Origin: Lepiota brunneoincarnata
Lineage: Eukaryota; Basidiomycota; Agaricomycetes; Agaricales; Agaricaceae
Reading direction: 5' to 3'
DNA length: 64,000 bases
NCBI GenBank assembly: GCA_023014365.1
Contig: JAEBUN010000067.1
Location: 1-64,000 of the forward strand
Shown here: positions 35,072 through 46,700 of the stretch, one piece after another
Layout: each line of letters begins with the position of its first letter
How positions within the stretch are numbered: position 1 is the first letter of the stretch
Program-made: the position numbers and the translations under genes
The notes under the pieces: model-generated
Seen by the model: the letters and a program-made list of their open reading frames with translations, nothing else
Databases searched by the model: none
Told to the model about the DNA's origin: nothing

Positions 35072-36629
35072 ATGCCGCCAACTCCTGTCAAGGACGTACT
35101 TCTTGTTGGGTTTGGCGCCGTAGGTGCTGTGTGTGAGTGGCCGCCGCTTGATTGAGCATCAGAATGGGACTGAGTAATTATTGACGTTCAGATTCGTTTA
35201 TTCTTAAAAAAAGCGGAATGGCGCGTGTCACTGTTGTTGCCCGCAGCAACTATGATGCTGTCAAATGTAAATGGCCTTGCTGATCCCTCGCTATCTTTAC
35301 ATGCATGAACAGTCTGACTGGGCGGCCAAATCATAGCTCAAGGCATGACTTTCCATAGTAAGAAATACGGAGAGATTACAGGCTGGAGGCCAGATCGCCG
35401 TATGTACTCGTTTTTACGTTCGAGAAATGGATATCTTTGTTGACTCTCTCTCTACCCGAACATAGTCGTCAAATCCCTTGAAGAAGCTGCTGATCAGCCT
35501 TATTCATACGTGTTTGTTACCACAAAAGCAGTCCCTGAGGTCACGAAAACGTCCGATATTCTCAACCCCCTGTTATCAGCGCCTTATGCAAGTCGTTACC
35601 CCCCAACCTACATACGTGCTGGTACAGAACGGGCTGAATGTGGAGAGGGATCTCTACGATACCCTTGCAAGGCTTGGCAAGGGACCCCCGAGCATTATCA
35701 GTACCGCACTCCATATTTTAGCGAATCTATCGGCTCCGAATGTCGTAGAACATGATCGCTTTGTAGGTCAGAAGCCTTCCCTGAGCTTTTGAAAGCTGAT
35801 AATTTTGACCCTTTGTAGGACAGGCTCGCACTTGGGGTGTACCGACACAAGAACTATAGTACAACGATCAATACACCCCAAGAGGCCGCATTGCTCGAAG
35901 ACCTTGGTAACCTCCTGAAGACCGGCGGAACAGCAATTACTATTGTCCCAGAAATCCAACGAGTCAAGTTCAAGAAGAATTTTTGGAATGTAGCCCTTTC
36001 CTCTGTATCCACTCTGACAGGGTAAGGACAATTCACATACTAGGGCTGTGACGCTGGACCTGATCACATGAAGCCATCGTTTACCTGCACTCTGGCGGCC
36101 ACCGCCTTCGGACTTATCCGTTTCGTATGAACCATACGTCTCACCTACTACCAAGGACCTGATCGCGGAATACACCTTACCCTCCATAAAGGCAACTTTG
36201 GATGAACTCGTCCTGTTAGGTAAGAAGGAAGCCGTTCGATCAAGTGGCCATGTCATGATTAAGGTTGCACAGGACGTGCAATGGGATTCCCTGATTCAGA
36301 GGACGGCCTACCATCATCATACCCGGAAGAACTACTTGCCTCGACGAAGACCATGCACATGGACCCTTCAAACACCCACACGGTTAGTATGCTGTTAGAC
36401 GCTCAAAAATGCCAGCCAATCGAAGTGGAAGTTATCTTCGGCGAGGTTGTGCGGTTAGCACGGGAATTCAATGTGGCAGTCCCTGTGAGTTCAAGACGTC
36501 CCTTGCACAACTGCCTTGTAGGTGGCTCTAAACGGTTCTCAGCGTGTAGAAACACTTTATGGCCAACTTTTGGTTGTCCAAAATCAAATTCTTCGAAAGA
36601 TTGAGAGTAGATACTTAAGTAGGTATTGA
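35072..36629 (+). CDS. Ketopantoate reductase (ApbA/PanE family), frameshifted in exon 4
   Basis: 2-dehydropantoate 2-reductase family: NADPH-dependent reduction in pantothenate/CoA synthesis, or a related fungal paralogue. Eight exons: 35072-35132, 35192-35266, 35337-35399, 35466-35762, 35819-36021, 36074-36219, 36273-36484 and 36543-36629. The Rossmann start VLLVGFGAVGAVYSF contains GxGxxG. Other family marks are VLVQNGLNVE, VVEHDRF, VPEIQRVKFKKNFWNVA (catalytic-domain core), YEPYVSPTT and MLLDAQKCQPIEVEVIFGEVVR. The exons total 1144 bp, one more than a multiple of three. The frame breaks at a run of six C (35599-35604); dropping one C restores YPQPTYVLVQ. Everything else is intact, so this is either a sequencing slip or a very young null allele. 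Confidence 0.85.
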
Positions 36630-36980
36630 TGTTGGAATAAATATCCGTATCGGCACAATGCCATATGACCCCGGTATTGACTCGTTCTGACTCATCGCTT
36701 CGTCGTGGGATGATGGGATATTTGCATCTATTTTAGTCCCTTGTGCTGTATAAAAGATGGACCGTTTCACCCAGGCACACCAGGGTTTTGTCCAACTTAC
36801 TCCCACTGCAGAGGCGTAGGCTGGCCAACACACTGTCGGAGTTGGTATCTTCCCTCCATCCATTTTCTTGAACTCATCTTCTTCTCTCTCTGTTCCCAGC
36901 ATTCTGAATCACCTAGTCCCAAATTCAGCGCTCTTGTGCACCTCTTTTCATCTACACACCTCCCTTACAGAGAAGAAACG

Positions 36981-39900
36981 ATGAGCTACCGAGGTGATCG
37001 TGGCCGCGGGCGTGGTGGCAGGGGCGGGGGTGGTAGCCCTGCTAGTTCAGACTCGGGCTTTAGGGGGCGGGGTGGTGACCGAGGCCGTGGTGACAGGGGC
37101 TACGGCGGACCACGAGGTGGTCGCGGTGGACCTCCAGCAGGGTATACACCATCACATTCTGGGTTATGAACTACCCTGATATTTCTACAGAGTTTATGCC
37201 CCTGCTGGGCGTTCAGCCAACCTTGATGCAAGGCTACTTGATAACTCCCAGGACGAACTCATAGCTCGCTTCAAGACTGTTAGAATTAACGACACCGATT
37301 TTCCTTTGCGCCCAGATTTGGGCACTGTGGGACGGCCCACGAAGCTAAGGACCAACTTCTTCCCGGTCACCATACCCAAAGGGTCTTTCTATGAATATGA
37401 TGTTGCTATCTCACCTTCATCCTCCGTCAAACGTCTCAGGCGTCGGATATTCCAGCTCGCAGAAGGAACCGGGGACTGGAAGGCATCTTTGGCTGGATCC
37501 GTTGTCCACGATCATTCTGCCAAACTCATCGCGCGCAAACGCCTTCCCCAACCATTGACGATACAGGTTCCTTTTTATGAGGAGGATGAGAATGGTCCAC
37601 CTGCCCAAGGTGGTAATGATTATACTCTCTCTATCACGTTCACTCGTGAACTCGAAACCGAAAGCCTTCGGAGGTCGGTGCGGCATTGGATTTGGACATG
37701 GTCATCTTAAGCTCAAACTACCTTACAGATTCCTTGATGGAGATCCTCAATACCGAACTTATGATATCATGCCTATCATATCGGCTTTCAATATCATCTT
37801 GGCGGCTTACCCTAACAGATCGGGAGGTGGTGGAGTTATGGTTGGGCGCAACAAGTTCTTCATGCCTGGAGCAGGTCCTTCGATGTCTCTTGGGGGTGGA
37901 CTTGAGGCCGTGAGAGGCTTCTATTCTTCCGTTCGCACTGCTCATAACCAACTCATGGTCAATGTCAATGGTATGCACCCTTGAATTTTTTTTTTTTACC
38001 AAGACGCATAGCTGAGGTCGCCAAATATCAGCTTGCACAACAGCTTTCTATAAATCCGGTAACCTGGCTGAGGCCCTAATCGAGTTCCTAAGGATGAGCT
38101 TCAGTGCCCGGCCCACGGCCTTCGTTAGGGGATTGAGGGTCCGTGCTACACACTTAGGATACCGGAAGACTATCAAGCGGGCGGTTGAGTATACTGCCAA
38201 AAGCTACAAATTTGACTCTGGCGACTATGGCCATATTTCTGTCGAGGAGTATTTCCTAAAGAGTCCGTCTGTCCCAGCCTCTAGGTGTGCACCCTAACGC
38301 TCGCTTTCAGAATATAGAATCACATTGAAGCACCCTACCCTCCCTCTCGTCGACGTTGGCGGTCAGAAGACCAATTACCTTCCGCCCGAGCTATGCGAAA
38401 TCTTGCCTAACCAACCGTTTCGCGGAAAGCTCCTCGACGACCACACAGCTGCCATGATTACCCACGCAGCGAAGCCACCCAATTTCAATGCGGACTCTAT
38501 TGAGCGGCACGGTCTTCGTGAACTCGGATTCCTCCAGCAGGCAGCTTCCCTTTTAGGCGCCTTTGGGGTCAAAGTCGGAAACGAGATGACTGTCATTCCT
38601 GGTCGTATCCTACCTGCCCCAAAAGTCAAATACTTCCAAGATGCCGATGGTCCCGAATTCAAGGCTGACAAGGCGAGTTGGAATTTGAAGAGAGTGCGCT
38701 TCACCAAGGGAGCAACTCTCGAACAATGGGCCATTCTCCTCATACGCGACGGAAATAGAGAAGAGTTCCAAGGACCAAAGGATTCTGCACTGGGCCACAT
38801 CGTCACGGGATTCATCGATATGTGCAAAAAGAGTGGGATAAATGTGAAGAGCCAGCCACTGATCACGGAAGCCCAACTTCCGACCAAGGACAGGAGTTAC
38901 CCAATGAGGGAGCCGGCCATAGCAAAAATACGGGAGGCCTTGACGCAGGGCCTCAAACAGAAACCAAAGATCATCTTGGTTGTGTTATCCAACACCGACA
39001 AGCACATATACTCTGGGCTAAAACGCCTCTGTGATGTTGATCTCGACGTTGGTGAGTATTCATCAATAGACATGAGTATTCCGTTTGGGCTCATTAATTC
39101 GTATAACAGCCACGGTCTGTGTCCAAGTAAGCAAAGTGCGAGAAGGTACCTTCCATCTTAAACCCAATCATCGGTTATTCATATCTGTTGCAGGAAATTT
39201 ACAATACTATGCCAATGTTGCACTGAAATTCAACACGAAACTGGGTGGAGTCAAGTATGTCCTCGCGGGGCTCAACCCAGTGCACGCGCTGACTACCTCT
39301 TAGTCATGTTCTTGACAAAGCCAGTTTGACCTGGCTAAGGGAGAAGCCTACGATGCTCGTAGGGATTGACGTCACTCATCCTGGACTGGGAGCTGTGAAA
39401 GGCACTCCCTCCATCGCGGCCGTAGTCGGTAGCACCGACCTTGATTTTTCTCAGTATCCCGCCAGCATGCGGATGCAAGAGCCGAAGAAAGAGGTATGTG
39501 TTATGGTGATTCGATCATTGGGATTGGGTGTTGATCCCCTGAATATAGATGGTATCTGCCCTGGAAGACATGATGCTTGAACGACTGAAGGTCTTTGAAT
39601 TGAGGAATAAGAAAGTACTCCCGGAGCGTATATTGGTTTATCGTGATGGTGTCTCTGAGGTTAGTCAAGTCAGTCGGCGCTCTCACCGCAAACGAACTAG
39701 AACTCCCCTAGGGTCAATTTGCTACTGTCATCGCAGAAGAGATGCCAGCTATTCTCGCTGCTTTCAAGAGACTCGGTCCCAAATATCGCCCAAAGCTGAC
39801 TATCGTCATATGTGTGAGTGCTCAATCATATTTCCATGAAATATAGGCATTTACTTGACGTCAACAGGGAAAACGCCACCACACTCGGTTCTTCCCTACT

Positions 39901-40397
39901 GATGCTCCACAGGCGGATGGTAAGGGAAACCCTCTGCCAGGAACCGTGGTAGATCGTGGTATTACGTCTGTCTACCACTATGATTTCTATTTGCAAGGCG
40001 CGCTTTTCTTTGAGCCCTAATGCTACCCTTACTGAGCGCATGTTACAATGTAGCCCACGGCACTCTTCAAGGAACAACCCGGCCTACACACTACTACGTC
40101 ATTCACGACGAAATTGGCTTCACCTCAGACAAGCTCCAAACGTTGACCAACAATGTTAGCTATATGTTCGCTCGTGCCACCAAAGCAGTCAGCCTCGTGT
40201 CCCCTGCTTATTACGCTGATCTCGCCTGTGAACGCGGACGGTGCTATCTATATGAAATGCTGAATGGAATCAGGAGGGGCGGCACCACTGCGACTGGCAG
40301 TGATGAGGAGCAGCTTCGACAAATTCGAAGGGAAGCTGAGGGCTTCTGGAAGAATGGACCTGCCACCAACATCAGAAGCACTATGTTTTATCTTTGA
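36981..40397 (+). CDS. AGO: Argonaute
   Basis: Predicted protein of 943 aa from twelve exons: 36981-37141, 37191-37673, 37729-37970, 38032-38262, 38311-39051, 39110-39145, 39194-39254, 39304-39493, 39549-39659, 39712-39813, 39868-39997 and 40054-40397. It is the small-RNA-binding effector of RNA silencing. The N-terminus is an RGG/RG-rich tail (RGRGGRGGGG). The N, PAZ, MID and PIWI regions follow in order: PNRSGGGGVMVGRNKFF, AFVRGLRV, LPPELCEILPNQPF, GVKVGNEMTVIPGR, then PIWI. Slicer residues are GIDVTHP (D), the Glu closing exon 8 (PKKE), YRDGVSEGQ (D) and PAYYADLACERGRCYL (D at the usual H/D position), giving a DEDD tetrad. The intron at 39998-40053 uses a GC donor (CAAG/GCGCGC). Catalytically competent by sequence. 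It lies 2 kb from the edge of the transposon nest, whose elements are the usual targets of such a system. Confidence 0.93.
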
Positions 40398-40423
40398 GCC
40401 TTTGGTTCTCTTCTATCTTTCTC

Positions 40424-40486
40424 GATAATGTACTTATATGTCTTGCTCCCGTTTCCTTTTTTTTGATAATGTACTTATATGTCTTG
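40424..40486 (+). repeat. Direct repeat in Argonaute 3' UTR
   Basis: A 22-bp sequence (GATAATGTACTTATATG followed by TCTTG) occurs at 40424-40445 and 40465-40486. Each copy is followed by a T-rich segment. This is a local tandem duplication with a 41-bp period. Confidence 0.7.
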
Positions 40487-40668
40487 TCCTAGTTTTCTCT
40501 TTTTTTGATAGCTTGATGATTGTATATGCTACTGTATCCTGCTGTAAATCATTGTGTGAAATCTAATTACGCACCATCTCAGCGCGGCTACTAAAGTAAT
40601 GAATAATAGTGGATTAAAGCACCGTAATAGAACTGAAATCAACTCTAACACTGGTCCTGCACACCAGG

Positions 40669-41886
40669 TCATCGGCGACTCGAAACGCAGCGATTCTCCT
40701 TGTTCATGTCCATTACACGTCCAGCTTTTATTAGTGCATTCTCGGTCGGTAAACTCGCGGTGCCCTGTAAAAGCCGATTCCTCTGTTGTCGTATCGCTCG
40801 GGGCTCACGAGGCGGCTCACGATCAGGAACCCTACGGCTATGCGTAGCATCAGGACCCGGAGGGAGATGTATACTCTGCTCCGGCGTAGGTTTCGATTCA
40901 TTGGGCGTCGTCTTGTCCGTAATCCTATGGCTGGGAGCAGCGCTGGCAGTGCGAGATGTTGGTCTTGTGGAGGCAGGAGGGAGTGATCGATGCTGAGAAG
41001 GATGGATGCGCGTTTCATTGGTGGTGGTCGTGACTGAGTCCTCAGATTCCAGTCGTTTGCTGGTGGCCCCGGTGTTTCCAAGGTGGTCTTGTCCGGGAGC
41101 GGGAGATCTTCACCGTTCCGGGTCATCCCCATGCAAGCTGATCTTCACCGTTTTCCTGGTGGCTGTTTTATTGCCTCCGCCTATCGGCTTAGCCGCGTCA
41201 ATCTCAAGTTTTTGCATGGTAAGCGTCATTTCTTCGACAGCCACGCTTTGACCCGCTTCTTCAGAGGCATGTTCGTCATCTCTTCTCTCGTCCTCGTCCT
41301 CATCCTCATCCAAGTAAATGATGAGTCTGTGGGACGCAACGTCTTTGAAAATGGATATTCCGTTTTCGCTTTCTTTGGATCCCTTGTCCACCAAAACCAT
41401 GGTTGCAAACCGTGCTTCCAGAAGCTCCTCGTTTGTGGGAGCCCGAGTATCGGTGTTCTTGTCTAATGCAGCAACTGCCGCAGCGTGGATTGCCACGGTG
41501 TCAGTTGCACCATGAGGTAGGCAAGGTTTGTAACTTAAAAGCACCAGTCAATGTAAAAGGCGAGACCTAGATCATTTGACACCGCACCTCGGGTCATCCA
41601 TAGTGATGTCGTGTGCACGGATGACGATGAATTTGAACCACGCCATACCCCACTTCTCCGCTGCTTTTGCATCCTTGTTGTGATACCACCCGATCATGGC
41701 GTATAGCGCATGTGTCAACTTGCTGCGATAGGGTGCTTCGCGCCGGTCGGTCTCTGGCGTTGCTGACCTAGGTGACGTTAATCGTCTCTTGTGAGCCAAG
41801 TAATCGGTATCATCAACGTCGAAAAAGGAAGATAGGGAGAGCATCGAGCCCAGGTAACCGAGTGTCCATGTGTTGGTGACAAGCAT
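40669..41886 (-). CDS. Unknown protein gene, with in-frame TGA and open extension
   Basis: ATG at 41886; exon 41886-41588, intron 41587-41534 (GTGCGG...TTTTAAG), exon from 41533. This gives a 240-aa product ending with TGA at 41112-41110. It starts MLVTNTWTLGYLGSMLSL and includes HALYAMIGWYHNKDAKAAEKWGMAWFKFIV, an acidic EDEDEDERRDDE run and VAVEEMTLTMQKLEI. I recognise no domain. The same frame stays open for another 146 codons beyond the TGA, with protein-like composition (for example REPRAIRQQRNRLLQGTASL and LIKAGRVMDMNKEN), to a TGA at 40671-40669. The end is therefore uncertain: nonsense mutation, missed intron or chance. A Copia LTR starts 174 bp upstream of the ATG. Confidence 0.5.
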
Positions 41887-42060
41887 GGTTCAGCTCTATA
41901 GTTTCACAATATGTTAGTTCTGTGTACATGAGCGGTGGAGACTGAGTCCATACGGAGACCAGGTGCGACCCTTTTAATATTGCTTTGCGATTTTCGGGGT
42001 AGAGACTCATAAATATTTTGCAGATCCAAAATTTAACTAGGTGAGTGGCATGTAGAACAA

Positions 42061-42388
42061 TGTAAGATATACTACAAACAAGTTAGTACAGTAATTAGTG
42101 GTATGAATAAAGTACTCACTTCAGTCGCGACGTGCGAGCTGAAGTGCGACTACATAATGTTTGCTATTTATAAAATACTATGGTACACGCGCTTGTCCGA
42201 AGACAATAAGCACAATATCATGTAGATAACAGACAGAGGAAGACAGTAAAGGCATAGTAGAAGTGGTACAAACGGTAGAGACCGTGCAAAAAGCAATGGA
42301 GTGCGGGAGATGGGACAATAGCGGAGGGCACGAAAGGAACGCCAGCGAAACGGAGATCAGAACTCGGCACGCGTTTGCGAGCCTGACA
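42061..42388 (-). repeat. 3' LTR of old Copia element (minus orientation)
   Basis: 328-bp relative of the younger Copia LTR. On the minus strand it begins TGTCAGGCTCGCAAACGCG (younger: TGTCGGCATTCGCAAACGCG) and ends TATATCTTACA (younger: ATATCTTTACA). It shares a TTAATTACTGTACTAA block. The polypurine tract GAAGGGGAG (42397-42389) precedes it directly. Confidence 0.75.
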
Positions 42389-43369
42389 CTCCCCTTCAAA
42401 CTGTAGCGAGTCCGAGTTCTCGCGTGAAATGCTTGACTTTCGGCGAGGGGAGTGCTTTGGTGAAGACGTCGGCTACCATGTCCTCAGTGGGGCAGTAAAC
42501 AAGCCGGATTTTGCCTTCTTTGATGATCCAGCGAATGAAATGATAGCGAACGTCAATATGTTTCATTCGCGCATGGTACTGGTGGTCTTTACTGAGTGTG
42601 ATGGCGGATTGGTTGTCCAAAAAAATCGTGGTGGAGGGGATGGCAGTGTCGAAAATCTGTGAAATAAGCAAACAAAGCCACAGTGCTTCCTTTGAGGCAT
42701 GAGTAGCGGCTACGTACTCAGATTCCGTCGTGGATAGAGTGACAATTTCTTGTTGCTTGGCACTCCAAGAAACGGCCCCACCATTGATGAGGAACGCGTA
42801 CCCGGAGGTAGCTCAGTGATCCTCTGCCATGTTGCCGTCGGCATCAGCGTGGCCTTTGAGGCCTTCTCCAGTGCCTCCATAAGTCAACCATAGGTCCTGT
42901 GTACTCTTCAAGTACCGAAAAACTTGCCTAACTGCTTCCCAGTGTGCCTCTCTGGGGTTCTTCGTGAATTTCGAGAGAACTCGGACAGCATATGCTATAT
43001 CCGGATGTGTTCCAAGGGCAGTGTACATAAGCGTGCCAACAGCCTCTTGATAAGGCTTCTGGGCCATGCAAGCAATGTCCGAAGTTGTTTGAGGTGATTG
43101 CTCACTTGTTAGATGGATGGCGGGATCCATGGGGGTGCTAACTGGTTTCTCGTTGTCGAAACCATAACATCTGAGCGAAACATCAACATAGGAATGTTGG
43201 GATAGCATGAGCTTACCCTGTTCCTTATCCCTCTTCACTTGGATCCCCAAGAGCCAGTGGATCTCTCCCAGATCCGTAATTTCGATGAATTTTTGCACTC
43301 CATCCTTCACCCAGTCAATCAGCAAAATAGTAGACACAACGAGAGTACAGTCATCAACATGCACCAGGA
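42389..43369 (-). mobile_element. Old Copia element, pol 3' part (RT end and RNase H), decayed
   Basis: Minus-strand Ty1/Copia remnant. From 43369 downward the frame reads VHVDDCTLVVSTI (RT catalytic block, intact DD), EITDLGEIHWLLGIQVKRD, PYQEAVGTLMYTALGTHPDIAYAV and LTYGGTGEGLKGHADADGNMAEDH. It is then broken. It resumes as RNase H with DNQSAITLSKDHQYHARMKHIDVRYHFIRW and CPTEDMVADVFTKALPSPK. The upstream part of the same element lies at 48550-49118; the two halves were separated by the insertion at 43370-48544. Confidence 0.85.
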
Positions 43370-43724
43370 TGTCGGCGTTCGCAAATGCGTCCCGAGTCCC
43401 GCTGTACATCTTACTTGTATGTTTACTGCCATCTTGGTTCTTTTGTACCTCACATGTTCCTGCCGCTGTTATTGTTCTATCATGTTATTGTGTTTATTGT
43501 CCTTCGGACAATCACCTGTAGACCAGTGTAGATATAAATACTGTCTTATTCGTGTAGTTATACTTCAGTTCTCACGCCGAGGCTGAAGTAAGTCTCCTTA
43601 TATGCTCTCTTAATTACTGTACTAATCACGCTACGTAGTATATACGTTTCATATCTTTACAGGTACTTCATCGAGCTCTGAGCTCTCGCGCCGAGGCTGA
43701 ATATATACATTTCATATCTTTACA
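43370..43724 (+). repeat. 5' LTR of Copia element
   Basis: 355 bp. It differs from the 3' LTR at 11 positions, all transitions and no indels. Ten of the 11 are at CpG sites (CG in one copy, TG or CA in the other). Confidence 0.92.
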
Positions 43725-43769
43725 GGTTATGGGCCCCGCCCCATTGCGCTACCAAACAAATAATCTACA

Positions 43770-46700
43770 GTGATGTCTACCATGAATGATGTACTCCCTG
43801 CATCAGTGCCAAAGTTGGACGTGTCTGGTGGAAACTGGGTGATATTCTCGCTATGCTTCCAGACTGTAATACAAGGCAAAGGACTCTGGGGTCATTTCGA
43901 TGGTAGTACACCATGTCCTGTGCTCTCACCCCCTACCGGTGCAACTCAACCCACTGTCATTCCTTCTACTACTCCCCAAGCTATTGCTCCTGCTACTACA
44001 GCAACCACCCCCCAGACCACAGCTCCTGCTACTACGACCACTCCTGCTATTCCTACCACCCCTGCTACGATAGCTCTAACTGCCCCTGTTGTCACTGTGG
44101 AAATGGTAGAGACTTGGAAAAGGAACGAGAATATCGCTCACTCCTTGCTTGCCCAACGTCTCCCAGATTCCACATTGATGGTCACAGCTGGCCTCGACAG
44201 GGTCAAAACAATGTGGGACACCATAAAGCGAGAATATACTTACAAGAGTGCCTTCTCGCAATCTAGGCTACGTCGTGAGTTTATGATGATGCGATGCCCA
44301 GATAGGGGTGATGTTCGTTTGTTCCTGAACGAGCTCTGTTCTCAAAAGGCCGAGCTGAGTGCTGTTGGTGTGATTATTAGTGATGACGATTATAGGAGTG
44401 CAATACTGCAATCCCTACCTTGTTGGTTAGCATCGTACGCTGCGAACCAACTATCTGCAGCCCAATTACACAGTTCCCTCCAACACACTATCGAACCCAA
44501 CATCTTGATCATACTGATCAGCAACGAATGGGACCGAGCTCGCCCTGAGCGATCTAGGGCTGGAAATGCCAAAACTGAACATGACGATGCTTTGGTAACA
44601 GAGGGAAGCAAGAGTAATGGAGGTGGAAAGCTGAAAGGAAAAGGGAAAAAGAAGGGTCCATGTTGGAATTGTGGCGGTGAGCACTGGAAGCGGGACTGTC
44701 CTAATCCGAAGAAACCTATTGGTGAAAGGAAGGAAGGAGAGAGAGGAGGCGCACCCAACAAGAAGGGTGGGAACATGAATATCGTTACAGCGGATAGCGA
44801 TGATGAGGACTACTCCCTCATGGTTGACGAGTTATCGGACTCTGAAACAAACACAAGCTGGGTGGAAATTGAATCTGATTACTCCCTTACCAAGTCATGG
44901 AGTGAAGGGGAGTCAGTGAGCAAGCTTGATGACCTGGAAACTGGTGATTTCGACATAGCTACTGATGAAATCGCTAACGTCACTGAGGCAAGCCAAACCC
45001 GAGTTGAAGTTTTCGACTCCGGTGCGACAAATCACATCTCTCCTTACCGCGACAACTTTGCAACCTTTGAATCTATCCCCCCTCGACCCTTACATGCAGC
45101 AAACAAGAAGGCGTTCGATGCCGTTGGAAAGGGAGAAGTGGTGATTGAGCTGCCAAACGGTGCTACCTCATCGCAGCTTCACCTGAGTGAGGTCCTTTAC
45201 TCACCCGAAGCAGGATACACCCTTGTGTCGATTGGCCGACTTGACGATGCTGGCTTCTCGACAACCTTTGTGAATGGCAAGTGCATTATCCGAGATACCG
45301 GTGGTGCCCATATTGCCGAGATCCCAAGGACAGGACGAGGCCTATACAAACTAGTAAAGGAAGCGGAAGAAGCCAATGTGGTAAGTGAGCCACTTAGCTT
45401 GGATTTGCTACACTGTCGTCTAGGCCATATTGGTGCTGGAGCAGCTCGAAAGCTTGTCCACGATGGTCTGGTAGCTGGCCTGAAGCTGGAGGATGGAGCA
45501 GATACCGACTTCTTCTGCGAGTCATGTGCCTATGGCAAAGCAACTCGGCTGCCAATTTTGAAAGTTTGGGAGGGCGAGCGGGCTTCAGCATTTGGTGAGG
45601 AAACCCACTCCGATGTCTGGGGACCAGCAAGAGTAGAGACGAAAAGGGGCAAACATTATTACATGACCTTTATTGACGATTTCTCGAGGTGGACTCACGT
45701 TAACTTCTTATCCAACAAATCTGACGTCTTCGAGGCCTACCAGAACTATGATGCATGGTGCGAAACACAGTTCGGCACCTGTATCAAGGCCCTGCACTCA
45801 GACAGGGGAGGGGAATACACCATGAGCGACTTTCAGTCTTACTTGAAATCCCGAGGTACAGAGACTAAACTTACTGTACACGACACCCCTCAGCACAATG
45901 GAGTTGCCGAGTGCCGAAATCGCACAATTGTTGAGCGCATGCGTGCACTACTACATGCAAGTCAGCTTCTGAAGTCGTTATGGGCAGAAGCTGTTGCCCA
46001 TGTGGTCTGGTTGATGAACAGGACCGGAACCCGAGCAGTTGAAGGGAGAACACCATTCGAGGTGGTATACGGTCGCAAGCCAGACCTACATGCAGTACGT
46101 GAGTGGGGAGAGGAGGTGTGGGTACACCAGACAGGTGGAGACAAGCTTGGTGGGCGAGCGAAGAAAGGATGATGGGTCAGTTATAATGCAGAGAGCAACG
46201 GCTCCCGCATCTATTTTTCGGACACCGGTGCTATAAAAATTGAGCGAAATTTTCGTTTTATTAATTTAGGTCATCCTGGGCTCAAAGGGGAGCAGTTACC
46301 AGCAAGCAAGCCACAAAACGACCCTCCACACAGCACAAGCGCCACAATCGAGCCACCAGCACTCTCCCCCACCCCTCCCAACCAGCAGCCAGCCAACCCC
46401 CCAGCTGATCCTTGCGAAAACACAGCCACAGAAAATGCCAGTGCAGGGGAAACATTCAACGAGGAGAAGCTGCACACGCAACGGCCTCAACGTGCCAGAA
46501 ATCCAAGCACAAAGGCAAAAGACATCCTAGAAGGAAGAGCAATTACTCTTGCTGAAGAGCTAGACTGGGCTGATGTGCATGTTCTAGCAGCAGATATCGA
46601 GGAGACCGAGGGCTTGGAACCTGGGAGCCTGCAGGAGGCAAGGAAACGAGCAGACTGGGAGTTGTGGAAGAAGGCCATGGAGGAAGAACTTACCATGTTG

